Source: Certhia americana (lineage: Eukaryota > Chordata > Aves > Passeriformes > Certhiidae). From it: DNA of 64,000 nucleotides. This document shows positions 25,991 to 39,012 of this stretch, piece after piece (position 1 is the first letter of the stretch; every line of letters begins with the position of its first letter). Location: positions 107,942,944-108,006,943 of the forward strand of contig CM031858.1 in assembly GCA_018697195.1 (NCBI GenBank). Reading direction: 5' to 3'. The notes beneath the pieces were generated by a model, which had not been told where the DNA came from, did no database searches, and saw nothing but the letters and a program-made list of their open reading frames with translations. A program made the position numbers and the translations under genes.

Positions 25991-27529
25991 AAAAAAGTCT
26001 CCATCAAGATTTTTTGATTTTTTTTTTTACAAGTCTCATGAAGAAGCTTTCTCCCAGTTGCCAAAAATAATTTTGATTTAGAGGATACTCCAGCTATAGC
26101 CCAGTGGCAAGCAACCTGCAGGGTCAGCTACTCATAGTTCTTGGTCTGTGGGGCCCTCTGCAGAATCTGACAGACCCTGCAGGAGTCAGGTAGGCTGGAT
26201 AATGGTCCCTAACAGAGCCAGTGAAATTTGCTGCCTGATGTGCATGCCAGCACTGATACCAGCCTATACTAGATTTACTCATTGCTTAACTGTGTCAGCT
26301 AGACAACAATCACAGTAAGAGCAGAGCCAATGCCTGTGATAGGCACACTGAGGAGGCAGAGCAGACAGGAAGTCAAGCATATTCCTTGTTTCTGAGCACT
26401 CCCAGGGACAGAATTTTGTACAGGGGTGTCTTTTTCCCCAGGGCAACTGGTCCTGCTTAAAACCATGTGAAATTCAGGGATAAAATAACTGGTCTGTCAA
26501 GAAATTTAGCTAGTGGAAGCAGAGACAAGCAGGTACCAAAGGACCTTTGTACTCTCTAAGGTCATCTGTAGAGTCAGACTTTTCTCACAAAATTGTTTGT
26601 ACATCCATGTCTCATTTGGGCGGAAAAGGGAAACATTCCAGTCTGAAGGAACAAAGGCTTTATTTGATTTGCTGGTTGCTGTCTTGAAAGGCTCTTGTCA
26701 GCCTGACTTTTGCCTAGGGGGAGAGAATTGCCATGGTGTGAGGCTTCCAGGCAGATGGCTGGAAGCAAGCACCAGGCTCAGCGCCTCCCCGTCAGCCCAG
26801 CTGTAGCTCCCAGATTGGAAGGATCTCATGCTCTTTGCCTCTAGGTAGAAAATGTGAATGATAAGAGCCTGACAGAAATGTCAGCTTCCAGCTGCGTGAC
26901 AATTCCTCTCCAACACAAATTTAAAATAAGAGTCAGGTAAAATTGAAAATTCTCAAAGAATTATTATCTGGTAGACAGTTATTAAAACAGCATTTTCCAC
27001 AGGAAAAAAATTACATCTTTTCCTCTCTGACAGGAAAATGCCAACTGTTTCCACTCACTGGTGCCTCAAAACCTTTCAGTTCTTTTCCAGATGCTCTTTT
27101 CTCATCCATGAGCAGTTGCCTCTGATTCCCTCTTGCAACCCCTCTTACATCCTCTCCTATGAGCCTCACACTGGTCACATCACCTGCCCATTTTCCTTAC
27201 TACTCTTTCCCCTCTAGTCAGTGCTCCTCTGCTTTTCCAACAAGAATAAAAAAGTGAGAAAGCACTAGAACTGGCCAATCAGAGATATCTTGCTACTAAT
27301 GCTTGGAAATGATAGTGCTGCCTGCTCAGTGATGCCAGCTTTCATTTTTATTTTTTAATTCTTTTACTCCATTCAGTTAAAATTTGTTAGGTCACTTCTA
27401 CTTCCATAATTATACAGTATATTGCATTATGGCACTTCAGCTTTAGCAGGAGTCTCTAAATCTACATGTAGCTGAACTAAGGGAAAGTGGATAGGGAAGG
27501 CAAGGAGAAGAAGGAACCGTAAGAAAGCT

Positions 27530-27642
27530 ACACCCTCCTGGTACTCATATCTACACCCTCCTGTGTGCTCACATCTACACCCTCCTGGGTACTCACATCT
27601 ACACTCCTGGGTACTCACATCTATACACTGCTGGGTACTCCA
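27530..27642 (+). repeat. Minisatellite of about 25-28-bp units
   Basis: Four to five diverged copies of a unit built from ACATCTACACCCTCCTGGGT plus ACTC. On the minus strand it reads as a Cys/Gly/Glu-rich spurious frame. Confidence 0.85.
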
Positions 27643-30307
27643 TCTTGCTTGGCTGTAATTTATTGTTGAAACCAGGACACCATAGGCAGCCTGTTGCTTG
27701 CTGGCTTTGTGTCACTGTTTACATCCATTGACACTGGCACTTAGGGAGATCCTGAACTCCAGTTCTGTCCAATCGGCTAACCAGGAACTCAGCTAATGTC
27801 CCAAAATACTGCAGGAGTCATCACCTGTGCTGGTGCATCTGCCATCTGGTTTTTGCAATGCTTTCCAGCACTGTAAGTTCTGGAGTGGCACCCTTCTTTA
27901 GTGGGGTGAGAAATAAAACCCCAGCCTATGGCTGCAGGCAGAGCAAGGTGCCATACTTTTCCTTCGAATTCCCTCTACATTTAACCCAGCTTCTCTGGGC
28001 CCCCTGCTGACATCTTCTGTAGGAATTTTTAATGTGTGCACTGCAGGCCTCACCTTCTGCATTTTTACATCTGTAATGTGTATTTATGTGAGGTCAAGTA
28101 ATGTGACATTCAGCTGGGGAGGCAAGTGCTGAGCACAAATAGCGTGTCGGCTGGCTCTTGCTCGGGGGTCAGAGGAGTGAGCAAAGCCAGCACACAAGCA
28201 TCATTTCCTTACCCTATACATTCAGTTTCCCACAAAGAATCCACTGCAGAAGTCACTGTTTTCTGCCAGCTAGCAATACCCTGTTACCACTAATTGCAAA
28301 AGCCATTAATAAAAGAGGGGAGGGGGGGAAGCAAGACACAAAAGGGAATAAATACTGTACATAGCCGGAAGGCCTTTCCCTCCTACACATATGATTCACT
28401 GTTGTTCCTTGCCTCACATGGGAAAATGTTGTCCTGCTGAATATGTACCTTAAAGGCAACTCTGCCTCAGAGACATCACATATGCATATTGATAACATGC
28501 ACTTTGTAGTGCCTAGAGATGTTTTTAACGAGGCTTGCTGAAATGTACCAACAACTTTCTTCTCCTTCTGTGTGCCAAAGATGATTTTAAAATGCGTTTC
28601 CTGGTGGTCTCTATTCCCTGTGAGAAAGCAAAAGGATAGCACAGACAATAATTCAGAATGGCAGGAGAGGGGAGAAATGGCTTTCCATCCTCCCCAGTTA
28701 TGCAGGCTTGCGTGAGCCTGGGGACCCCATTTCCCTTGAAACCTCCCTATAAGCTCTTGGGGTTTTTCACACAAGGCTAGAGATACACATGGAGCATCAT
28801 TTAACCAGGCCTTAGGGAGCAGGGCAGGTGAAAGGCCACCCTGCCAGTGTCAGAGTGGGTACAGAACCACTCGTGCAGGTCACCCCATGGGGCTCACACC
28901 CCATAAAACTCCACCTATCCCTGCCCCTCTAGTTGACATTACTACATGGCTGGCAGGGGACAGGTGAAGTTTTCTTGCAATCTCAAAGTGTTGGGAAGAG
29001 TTGTACATGGAGTCCTTCCAAGCCTTAGCTTCTAATCCCCTCTTGTGTTGCCGTTTTATCTATCACTATTTAATTAATGTAATTTATTTTCAACATTCAC
29101 CTTATGGTGTCATGAGCAATTAAAATGGAGATTTAGAGCCATTGGAAGCATGATTACAGAAACACTGATATTCCACACACCCTATTCTGTCCTATGTGGG
29201 ATGGTGGGTATCCAGAAGATACTTTTCTGATCCCTTTCTACCACTGGAAAATGCCTATAAGTGAAACTCTGCTGCATTCAGGTTCTACAAAAGGTTACAC
29301 AGATGTTGGGCCTGCTCCAGAGTGTGTGTCTGGAGAGCAAACCCACAGAGCCCACCAGCACTCCACTGTGGACATTTGCTGTCCAAAGCTACTGAGAAAG
29401 ATGTGCTTGGAAAGATGTGCAGGCAGTAGGTCACATGTGGAAAATTGGGGGTATGGCTTTTCTTGTCCAGGACTGCATTTGAAAGAGTGTAAATGCATGG
29501 CATGATCCACACCCCCTAATGACCAGCAGAGAGGTAGGTGGCTGCTGGTCATTACCAGCAGTGCACAACATGCTTCGTCCACTCCTTCACAGACCTAACA
29601 CAGACCGTGCAGCTGTAGTGCACTTGGAAGCACTATGTAAAGGTATATGAGAAAGATTTAAATAACTGTATTCAGACATCAGGATCAGCTGTTTGCAGTG
29701 GAATACATTCACAAAAGTGTTGCTATTAGTCTGCCTCATCACCTGATTTGGCTCGGTTAAAATTTGCTGCTGTGTCCCTCTGCTGGGGCAGCCAGGAAAG
29801 AGATGGAGGGGAGGTGGAGGAACTGCACTTGGGCTCATCTCTCTCTCCCCAAGGAAGGCAGCTACACTGGGCAGTGCTAATGGGATGCTCTGAAGCCTCC
29901 ATACTCTCCTTCTTACTCACAGAAAATTTGTGCCACATATTTTCTTAAAATCTTGGTCTCTTCTTGCTTTTAACTGCTGAACCAATGAAAGAGGGGTGCT
30001 TTAAATACAACAGCTGTTGTAGCGGCTGATAGGGTATGATACAATTCCTGGTTGGTGCTGGAAACCAGAGAACTTGCCTAGAGTGATAGTTCTAGAAATT
30101 AAACATAAGAAAATACTCTTTCCTGACTCACTCTCCTCCCTTACATTAAGAAAATCAATTGCTATCCATTCTGGGCATAGTCAGATTTTCAGATTTATAT
30201 GTCCATCATAGCAGGGTATTTTTCTCTTAAATGAGAAACCTTATTGAGCCAATTTAGAAATCTAGAAATTTTCAAATATAGTTTAAAATATTCCTGAAAG
30301 ACAGTGT

Positions 30308-30348
30308 GCTTGTTTGCTTGCTTGCTTCCTTCCTTCCTTCTTTCTCTC
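30308..30348 (+). repeat. CTTG/CTTC tetranucleotide microsatellite
   Basis: About ten tetranucleotide units shift from TTGC/CTTG to CTTC and then CTTT. Simple sequence only. Confidence 0.8.
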
Positions 30349-33173
30349 TACTGACATAAATTTTTGGATTTCCATTTTTATTGACATGTCACTGCAGATG
30401 ACATAGTCTTCAAGTCCACAGACTTCATTACTAAAAAAAGTGATATTTTTAGGTAACCTCAGATAAATTATCATTGTCAGCATCATGAATGAATTCAGAT
30501 TCATTATAATATGATTTTCACAGCAAAATGTCTTTGGGGGAAAACAGATTCTTGCTTGAAAAGAGCACACACAAGTGGGACACACGGAGAGGCATGCTCT
30601 AGGCTCCGCTGGTTGTGAAAGCACATAGACTTCTTCTAGGAAAAATAAATATAAATCTGCAAAATTTGGTGAAGTTTGTCAGGTATCATACCACCACACA
30701 GTCTGATTACAGGAGACATCTCTCTGGGACAGGACTCTGAATAACTGTCATGTTTTCTAGAGGGAAAGATGCTCTGGGTGTTGACACAAACAGAGATCTC
30801 CCTCTGAATCTGACAGTGGTGAGAATGAGAGAAGAAGTGGAGACAATGCAGTGCTTCACCTCAACCATGATGTCCTCACTGTGTACTCCCCACCTTGGTA
30901 CACTTTCAAATGCCACTAGGCCCTAATTTCCCTGCTTTCTTCCACTTAAGCTGAGCATTACAAAGGATGGTTTTGTTCAGGCTTTTGTTGAGAAGAGGTA
31001 GGAGCTTGCTTTGGATAAATTTGGAGTTTTGGATAAAGCTTATTCCTAGACTTTATTTTGTCTACACATATTCTGCAAAATGTACTTCAGCTCTCATAGA
31101 ACATATTCATTTGAGTGTTATCCAGTATCAGCTCATTTATATCCCTGCAGATATATGGAGAGTTTCCCAGCCTTGAAAGCAAAAATCAAGAGACTAAAAT
31201 TGGCAGCTATTGGCACTCATTTGGGCAGGAGTTTTTCCTGTTCCTTGCACAGGTCTATATTATTTTATCCTTTTAGAATGTATTCTTTTATTTTTGGGAC
31301 TGCTGGAGGGGAAGCTGAGGAAGAAAAACAGAAGCCTTAAGGTAATGACTCAAGTAAGAGTGTTCACACCTTCATTTTCTATGTGTGTTAAAACAAGAAG
31401 GGAAGAATGAAGGCAGGCAGATGCAGTTAAGAGGCAAATGCAGTTAAGGAAACCAATAAATGCTCATTGAGAGCCACTGGCAGCAGAGACAAGAGCGGGT
31501 GATGAGCTCCCTGCTGAGACACAGGCCCTTCCTTTCACTGCTGGGGTCAGCAGTGGCTGTCACACAGGTCCAGTGCCAGGGAAGGAGGAGGGTGAAGGGC
31601 TGTGCTTTGTGCATGAAGGATGGCCCCCCCAGGCAGCAAGTGTAGGGGCAGCGTGAGGGGGAAGGCAACCAAGAGGAGGACTCCAGGATGAGGAAGCAGT
31701 TCCATTGAGAAGGATGGGCAGGGTATAATGAAACAGAAGAAGGAAGAGGTATTGTAAACCAAGGTCTGTTGGTAGAGCATGGATGAGTGTAAGCCAGCCA
31801 TGAATTAATTCAGGCTGGAAATTATGAGAAGTTTTCTAGTTTTGAAACTTGTAACCTCAGGAGTAAACTTCCAACAGCTATAGAAAAACTGGTTGTCATA
31901 ACTATAGGAAAGTTAGGATTTTAGGAAAGGTTTAGGAAGTTGGTAGAAAGCATTCTATTATTATGAGAGACAGTAGAGGACTGGGCTCTGTAGCTTACAA
32001 GATCCTTTGCTGGTCTTGTTCCTAATTAAATGAAGTAGTTTTTTTTGCTGTATTAAGCTGAGGGGGATGTGAAAAAACATCTCATAGGCACAGAAGCCTT
32101 TCTGTTCCTCCTAGAGCTTCCCTACCAGCAGTCTCCTTGACAGCAGAAACCTTGCTGTAAACAGTAAAATAAATGCAAGGCTTGAAGAACAAAAAAACAC
32201 AGCCAGGGAATTATGTTAAACAGTGAAGCCCTCAACTGCTTCTGTGCAGGTTAATAAGAAGGGCCATATTCTGACATCCTCACTACTTGTCTACCAGAAA
32301 AAGCATTTCTTCTGACATAGGGAACTGTAACTTGGTGACAGAAGCTGATTCAATTACAAAATTCCTGTCAAATCATCAAACAGAAAGTACTAAAGGAACA
32401 TTTAAGGGTCATTGAACTGTGCTCCCAAGGGCTGGGCAGAAGTGGTGTAAGTCTAGACAGCATCGCCTTACACTTCTTATTTCTAAGGCAAGCAGGGCCA
32501 AAGTAATAGTCACAGTTTGTATAGATTTATCATAGCTTTTTAGCACAATTCCAGTGGGGTTTGATTCAGTTGAAATCCAGAGTGAGCCTGCAGGATGATT
32601 TCTATTTTCTAAGGACCACTTCACCTCTTTGTAGAAAATATCATCGATCTCAGTGTAAATATTCAGAGTTATTGGAACTGCCTGATTATTATATTATTAA
32701 AATGAAGGATAGGTTTTAGGAAAATTAACTGCAGCAGAATAAGCAGAAGCAGAAGCTGCTTGATTGACAGAAAAAGTGTTTACACTCTTCTCTTCTATTT
32801 TTCTTTTTAATGTTAAGGTGGATGGGCATTCTGAAGCAAATGTAAAAGGCAAAGAGCCAGAGGGAAAGTAGAAACACAAATACACTGCAGTCAGAAATGC
32901 CATGGTGTACGTGCATGGTTCCTGGGCACAACCATGACCTGCACCCCAGGACAACAGGTCATCCCAGGAATAGCCTTTGCTTGGAGCAGACAGTGTCGTT
33001 GGCGAGGAATTGCACGTACCATTGTGTGGTGCCAGGTTTTATTTTGATGGAGAAGCCAGGAGCCTGGCAGGGGAATGAATTTCTTTTCTTCACACACATG
33101 AGGCTGGGTCAGCTTTGCAACTAGTAATGTGGTCAGAGTACATTGGGGAAAGATAGAGTTTGCCCCCTTGCTC

Positions 33174-33215
33174 TTTTATTTATTTATTTATTTATTTATG
33201 TTTTTTTTTTTTTTT
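33174..33215 (+). repeat. (TTTA)n microsatellite followed by poly-T
   Basis: About seven TTTA units are followed by G-less T15. Simple sequence only. Confidence 0.9.
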
Positions 33216-33726
33216 GGCAGTGCCAAGTTGCTGCAGTGAAAGTCATTAATGCTAATTGCAACTCCTTGCTTGAGCTCTTAGGGATTTCTGTGTGCTTTTA
33301 AACATTTAGTGAGCAGAGGGGCAATATCAAGTAAGCAAGACTGACGTGGCTGTTCTGATAAAGAAGATGTGAAAGGATGAGCTGTATGAGTTCCAGAGTA
33401 TTCCAGCTATGATTTTGTGGGTTGGAAAATGCCAGGAGATTGGAAGCATCTTCAGTGAGCAGAGGAGGAGAGTCCTCTTGGGAATGGAGCTGTGGGATGA
33501 TGTATTGGAATGGGAGTGACTCCAAGGTGCTTTTGCTGGTGACAGTGTTGGGAAGTAACAAGGGGAAAACACTAAAGGAGCACAAGGTACCAGACGCAGA
33601 GGTAGAAGAAGCCATGGGAAGACAATCTTCAAAATAGGTCTATAATAGAATATTTGCAAAATTATGACAATACCTTAGTCATCCTCATGTTAAGTCTCAT
33701 TCATGTGACTATCTGGCAGCCTCATT

Positions 33727-34330
33727 CCCAAGGCCAGAGAGTTTCACTGCTGGGACTGAAGCCCCTTCATAGCAGGAGGCTCCAGTGACTCAACGAGTCC
33801 CCACGTCTCCTCACATATCCCACTCATACAATCAGACCAGATTTCCTCAGCAGTTCGACCCCAGGTTTCCCATGGCACAGTCCCAGATGTCTTGTTCCAT
33901 AAAGCCATTTATTCACGGTGCAGTGATACAGAAACAGCCCGAACTGGTGCCTTGAGGAGGATACCCAACCAAGGAACCCCATGGCATTTATGCCCTCAGA
34001 GTCTCTAGAAATCTCCTCTTCCTCCCAAGTCTTTGGCTCCTGTTCCCCTCTCTATGTCCATCCCCCTCACTGGCACATGGTCTTTATCTCCTTTTTTATC
34101 CAAAAGGCCACAATTCCCAGCTCTCACTGTTTCCCAGTGTCCATTCACCTGGCTGATATTACCCACCATCATGCCATATATTATCCCAAAGGCTGGCAGT
34201 TCATGGCCTCTCTTCTCAGGCTCCTACCCAAGCATCTGCATTTCAATCTGCATCTCAGTCTGCAGCTTGTGAGCCTGGCTACTTGTACCCCACGTATTCC
34301 TCAACACTCTTACTTGAAACGCAGTAGCAC
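33727..34330 (-). mobile_element. Probable solo LTR, minus strand
   Basis: On the minus strand a TATA-like GGCATAAATGCC (33994-33983) is followed about 70-80 nt later by AATAAA (33913-33908), the spacing expected for the U3-R boundary and R region of a retroviral LTR. The text between them (CCATGGGGTTCCTTGGTTGG) resembles avian endogenous retrovirus LTRs from memory. The ends and a target-site duplication were not identified. No viral gene is present. Confidence 0.45.
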
Positions 34331-37300
34331 TGCAGAGAAATGTGCAGGATCCGCAGTGGAGCCAGCACAGAAACATACTGCCAAGTAAATAAATGCTATC
34401 TGTTAAATGCAGTGCCTTTAACCACCAATCTGTGGTTAATTCACATATACCTTGGCATGTATAAAAGCCATGTCTCATCAGCAAATGATGATATTTAGCC
34501 TCTCTTTTGGTTTTGTTCACTAGTTCATCTTCTTTGGCAGATGAGGCACTGCTACGTGCTAGGAACAAAAAGCTTCAAGGCTGTTTTTCTAGCCATGTTA
34601 CAGTTAACACTTTCTTCTCAAGTATCTTTTTTCAAGGAAAAAAAAAGAGAAAAACAAACACACCAAAGCACCCCCTGCCTCCCCCCTGTAACACCTTTGT
34701 GTGGAAACAGAGAAAGCAACTGGTGTTGCCATAAGAGGGCACACTGCAGCTGTAGTTTTCACATAGTCCGGCAAATCTCTCTTAGGAATGAGAAGTGGCA
34801 GTTGCTTCCCCTCTAAGACTGTACAGTATTTGTACTGAAGAAAGTGCACTAGGCTTTCTATTAAGTTTCCCAAGTGTCTGTTTGTCTTCTGGCTTCTCCC
34901 TCCCCACCCTGCCTTTCACCCTTGCAACCTGTCTTGGGTTGCTTTTAAGGGAAATTTTTAAAATCTTGCAGAACTGTTGTGCTTGAAGTTAGTATTCTTC
35001 GCCACAGTTTTGATGAATTTGTAATTTTTCTTGCTAAGTGTTTTACATCCAGGGACCACACAACACTGCTTTGAAGAGTGTACTGCAGTAAGTGAGCAGA
35101 AGAGAGCAGGTACATACAAAGGCATCCTGTCTTGTGGTTAAGAGATGCAGATCACTGACTATAGAGAACCTGAAACCCTGCCAGCAGCAATTTTTGCAAT
35201 GACTCCCAGTCCTTCTATTAAACAATTCTGACACTACCAGTATCAGGAGGGCAGACAAAAATAAGAAAAGTGATCAGGGGGCTGGAAAGGTCAACATGTA
35301 CATCAAGAACAGCAGGTGTTCTTCGGTTAAAATTGTATTTAAAAAAATCCACAAGATTTGAAGGCCACAAACTTACTGGACAGAGAGAAACTATGTAGCT
35401 TAATAGAAAAAGGGTTTAGGAAAATTGAAATAAGTAGAGGCTATGACAAATCTACTCCTTTCAGAACAAGAACAGTAAAGTCCTTTTTTAGGTAGGGTAG
35501 AAAACTTTTGCATAAATGATAGGAAAAAAATTCTCACTGATAGATAGGTACCTTGGATCTACTCAATGTTTTTTTCCCTAAGTGACTTGGATAAGTGTAC
35601 AAAGATTAAGAATAAATTAATTTTGTACTCCAATGGTACTTGGCATAAGGATAAAAGATAACACCTGGTTTGATGTGATCATTGTTATCCTACTGCCCCT
35701 GCACTATTTCAGTTACCTCCACTCCCCAGGGCTGATTGTTTTATCAACTTTCTAGCCAACAGCCCTCTAGTTTGAGTGCCAGGCTTCTGTGGCAGAGATC
35801 ATACTTTGTTGTACTTCCACACTTTCTAGCAGAGTGAAGCCTTGACCTCTGGGTTATCATGCTATGGTAACGCCTAATGACAACAATCTGATCTGTGGTA
35901 CAGAATTGCAAGTAATAAAAAGTGATGAACATGTAGGTCAAAGAGCAAAACTCACAGCCTTCTAAAATGCATTGATTAGGCTGTTAGGCCACATCTCTGC
36001 TGGAAATGCCAAAGCTCCTGTATATCGTTGTCAACTTGGTTGTTGTCAAGAAGATGAAACTGCCTACTTTCAAGTGTTATGGCACCACTTTTCTATACCA
36101 TGGTCCCCTAAAAATACTTGGATAATGCCTGCTGCTTACAGACTGCATGCTGTTGGCAGCTGTTGGTTTTCTATCCAGCTAAGAATGAAAATAGTCAGAC
36201 ATCCTCTCAAAAATTAGTCCAAGGCTTATGGAGTGTCACTGGCATGTTGTCCCTTTACTACCTCCTGAGCACAACTCCTAGGACTGATCACATGAATGGT
36301 CTTCAAATGCATCACTGCAAACTCTGTCGGCTTGATATAATTAATCATCATAGACTGCTTAACCAAGGTTCCTTTCCACAGAGGAGCACTCATTTGCTCT
36401 TTCCCAAGTTTTGTGGGAGATAGCTAATCCAGAACAAAGTGTCTGGCAGACTGCACCTTGTGAGAAAACCAGGCACTGAAAATAAGCATGTTGACAATTT
36501 CTTCTCAAAATCCCACAGCCTTTGTGTCAATGACAGAGAAAAGCACTTGGAGAACTTTGTCTCCAGAGCTCTGACATCAAGATTAAAGATGTTTGCTTCT
36601 TCCAAGAAGATTGTCTGCTTTATGGAGAACAGTCCAATGGGGTAGCCTCAGCTCTGGTAATGAGGACTTAAAGCACATTATCTTGTAATTTGAAAAAACT
36701 TCTTTTGGCTATCACTGGACAGAATCCTGAGTTAATCTCCTCGCACAACGGCATTCTTTCCATATATTAGTTTGACTGAGTAGGAACAGCAGAAAAAGGA
36801 GATCCCATTTCTTGACAGAGATTAGAGCAATTTATTGTTGCATCTGGGACTTTGAGCTCATCTTCAAGGCCTTACTAATTAGCAACATAAACTCCTGCTT
36901 CCCTTATGAGATTGGTTTGCAACTGGAATTTGACAGAAGCTATAAAGAAATGTTCTGAGAGATTACTCAGGATGATAAATTGAAGAAAAAGCCCTAAAAT
37001 ACAGTGCAATTCCTCATGTGAAACTATTAATGTGAGATATTACTTGCTGTGAAATGTCTTTTGAAGTGTCTACTTTCATGCTCTTTATTTCACCATCTAT
37101 TTTTATACAAATTTTATTACTACAAACAATTTTCCCATGAATTTCCTCTGAATTTATGTTAGCAGGTTCACACTGCACAGAAACACACCACCACCACTAC
37201 TGCAGCATCTCTGGAAATTTTTGTTAACCATTGTCTGAGACAGTTTACAAGCCACCTCCTACGATGCAGATCAAGACTTCTGTTTCCAGCAGATCTAGCC

Positions 37301-38758
37301 CCACCCAGAGATTTTTTGAGCTCCCCTGAACTTCTGTGAGAGGCATCACCAGCCTAATCCCCTGACAGCATTTAATCCCTGAATCATTCCTAGTGGAGAT
37401 GCTTTGCATGCTTCATCTGCTACAGAAGCATGACATCATTAAAAACAAACAAATAATGCAAGTGTATAACATCATTGCTACCTCATCAGTGTTTCATCAG
37501 CCTGGATATATTCTTTAAACTTTGGAATCTCAGATTGTGATGTTTCCAGCTCTCATAATTGTATCTGGTGATCACATGAAAAAGAAAAAAAGAAAAAATG
37601 CAAACAAAATGGTTTAATTTAAAACTCCTCTGATTTTAAAAAGAGAATGTTTTGATTCTGAATCTTACAGCAGAAATAGTAGTATTTTGGATTTCACACA
37701 ACAGTTATTGTAAAACTTTCCTAATGTTATCCCAAATCTGATTGTCTTGTTCTCACCAAATAAAGAGCCAAAACCAAACCAAGACAAACCTAAACTCCTT
37801 CCTATTTAACAGTAGCTGTGCATCCCCAAGTACTATTAACATTCTCTTTCAACCCCAAACCCAGATCTGAGGTTCTAGGGCAGCTCAGTAATACAGATAA
37901 CCCTCTGCAGCTTTGTCAAGCAGGAAAGCTGGCACTACTGAGCAAGTAGAAGGGAGTTCTCTTTTATCAATTAAAAACTTACCCTCGTGACTGAGCAGTT
38001 TTTTTCGGCCCTGCTACCACCATTAAGGAGAGATGGGAGAGGCACATCCACAATGTAAATGTACATATAATCAGGACTTTACTTCTGTCACTGCCCTTCC
38101 TTCAGGTTCGTATGTATGTCTGTAGAAGAAAATAGCTGACCTGCATGAATTACCATGCCTGGGTTATACAGATTCCTCTCAAGCATCAGCCTCACTAGGA
38201 AAATTTGATCTGTTAAAAAAAACGAACATCCCCATGATTATTTTTGTCAATGTCTTATCACCACCAGAGATGCTCCAAGCAGCTAGGAAAAAAAAAAAAA
38301 ACAAACAAAAAGAAGAAAATGAAGAAAGGAAAAAAGAAATGTCTGTATTAGCTATGTTGATGTTCTGAAGGAAAGGATCTGGTAAGACCTGCAGTCATGG
38401 CTGGAAACAAGCTGGCTGATCTTCAGGACTTTCTGACCTGGATTGTGTTCAAGAAAGTTACAAAGCAGGTGAGAAAAACCCATCATGTTTCAGCAAAAGC
38501 AAGCTGTATTAAATTTACTCAGAGCAGGGGTAATGATTTGTTACTTACAGAGAGCATTCACAGCTGCATGTTAAATCAAAACCACAAGGAAAATGTTGTC
38601 TGTATAACAACCATGAGAGCAGACAAGGCTTCCTCTTTCCAGATTTATCTGCAGCATAAACACTTTATGTTGGCTAGAGATATGTTAACAGTCGTAAGAG
38701 AGAAAATAGCAATGTACAGAAAAGAAAGATGGGAGTCAGGGTTTCCTGTGTTAACTTT

Positions 38759-38804
38759 CCTGTTACAGTTTTCTATTAGATCCTGTTACAGTTTTCTATT
38801 AGAT
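38759..38804 (+). repeat. Perfect 23-bp tandem duplication
   Basis: CCTGTTACAGTTTTCTATTA plus GAT occurs twice head to tail with no mismatch, then diverges. It looks like a recent small duplication. Confidence 0.95.
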
Positions 38805-38868
38805 CTATTGTAGGGTAACAAGGGTGTTTAAAGCCATTGGTGATAAATGTATATATATTATTTACATG

Positions 38869-39012
38869 GAGACACACACACACATATATATATTACATTA
38901 TATACTTATGTGTGTATATAATGTCATATACATACATTTATATATATGTATATGACATTATATATACACATATGTATGTAAATTTAAACATTGATTTACA
39001 TATATACACAAA
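38869..39012 (+). repeat. TA/CA-rich microsatellite with inverted repeat
   Basis: CACACACACACATATATATA leads into mixed TA/TG blocks. Within it, 38911-38934 is nearly the reverse complement of 38945-38970, so a stem of about 24 bp with a 10-nt loop is possible. Confidence 0.85.

Larger units (their letters stand above)
25991..33726. other. Intergenic, no gene recognised
   Basis: Contains the 27.5-kb minisatellite, the CTTG repeat and the TTTA repeat. The longest frame (28253-28774, minus) has no recognisable domain or codon bias and looks like chance. Confidence 0.6.

Noticed and set aside
27427..27618. Cys-rich minus-strand repeat peptide
   Set aside because: Direct translation of the minisatellite; no start context or signal peptide.
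28253..28774. 173-codon minus-strand frame
   Set aside because: No recognisable domain, no splice sites checked as fitting and composition like the surrounding non-coding DNA.
38397..38813. 138-codon plus-strand frame
   Set aside because: Its end lies in the 23-bp tandem duplication and it matches no known family; chance frame.
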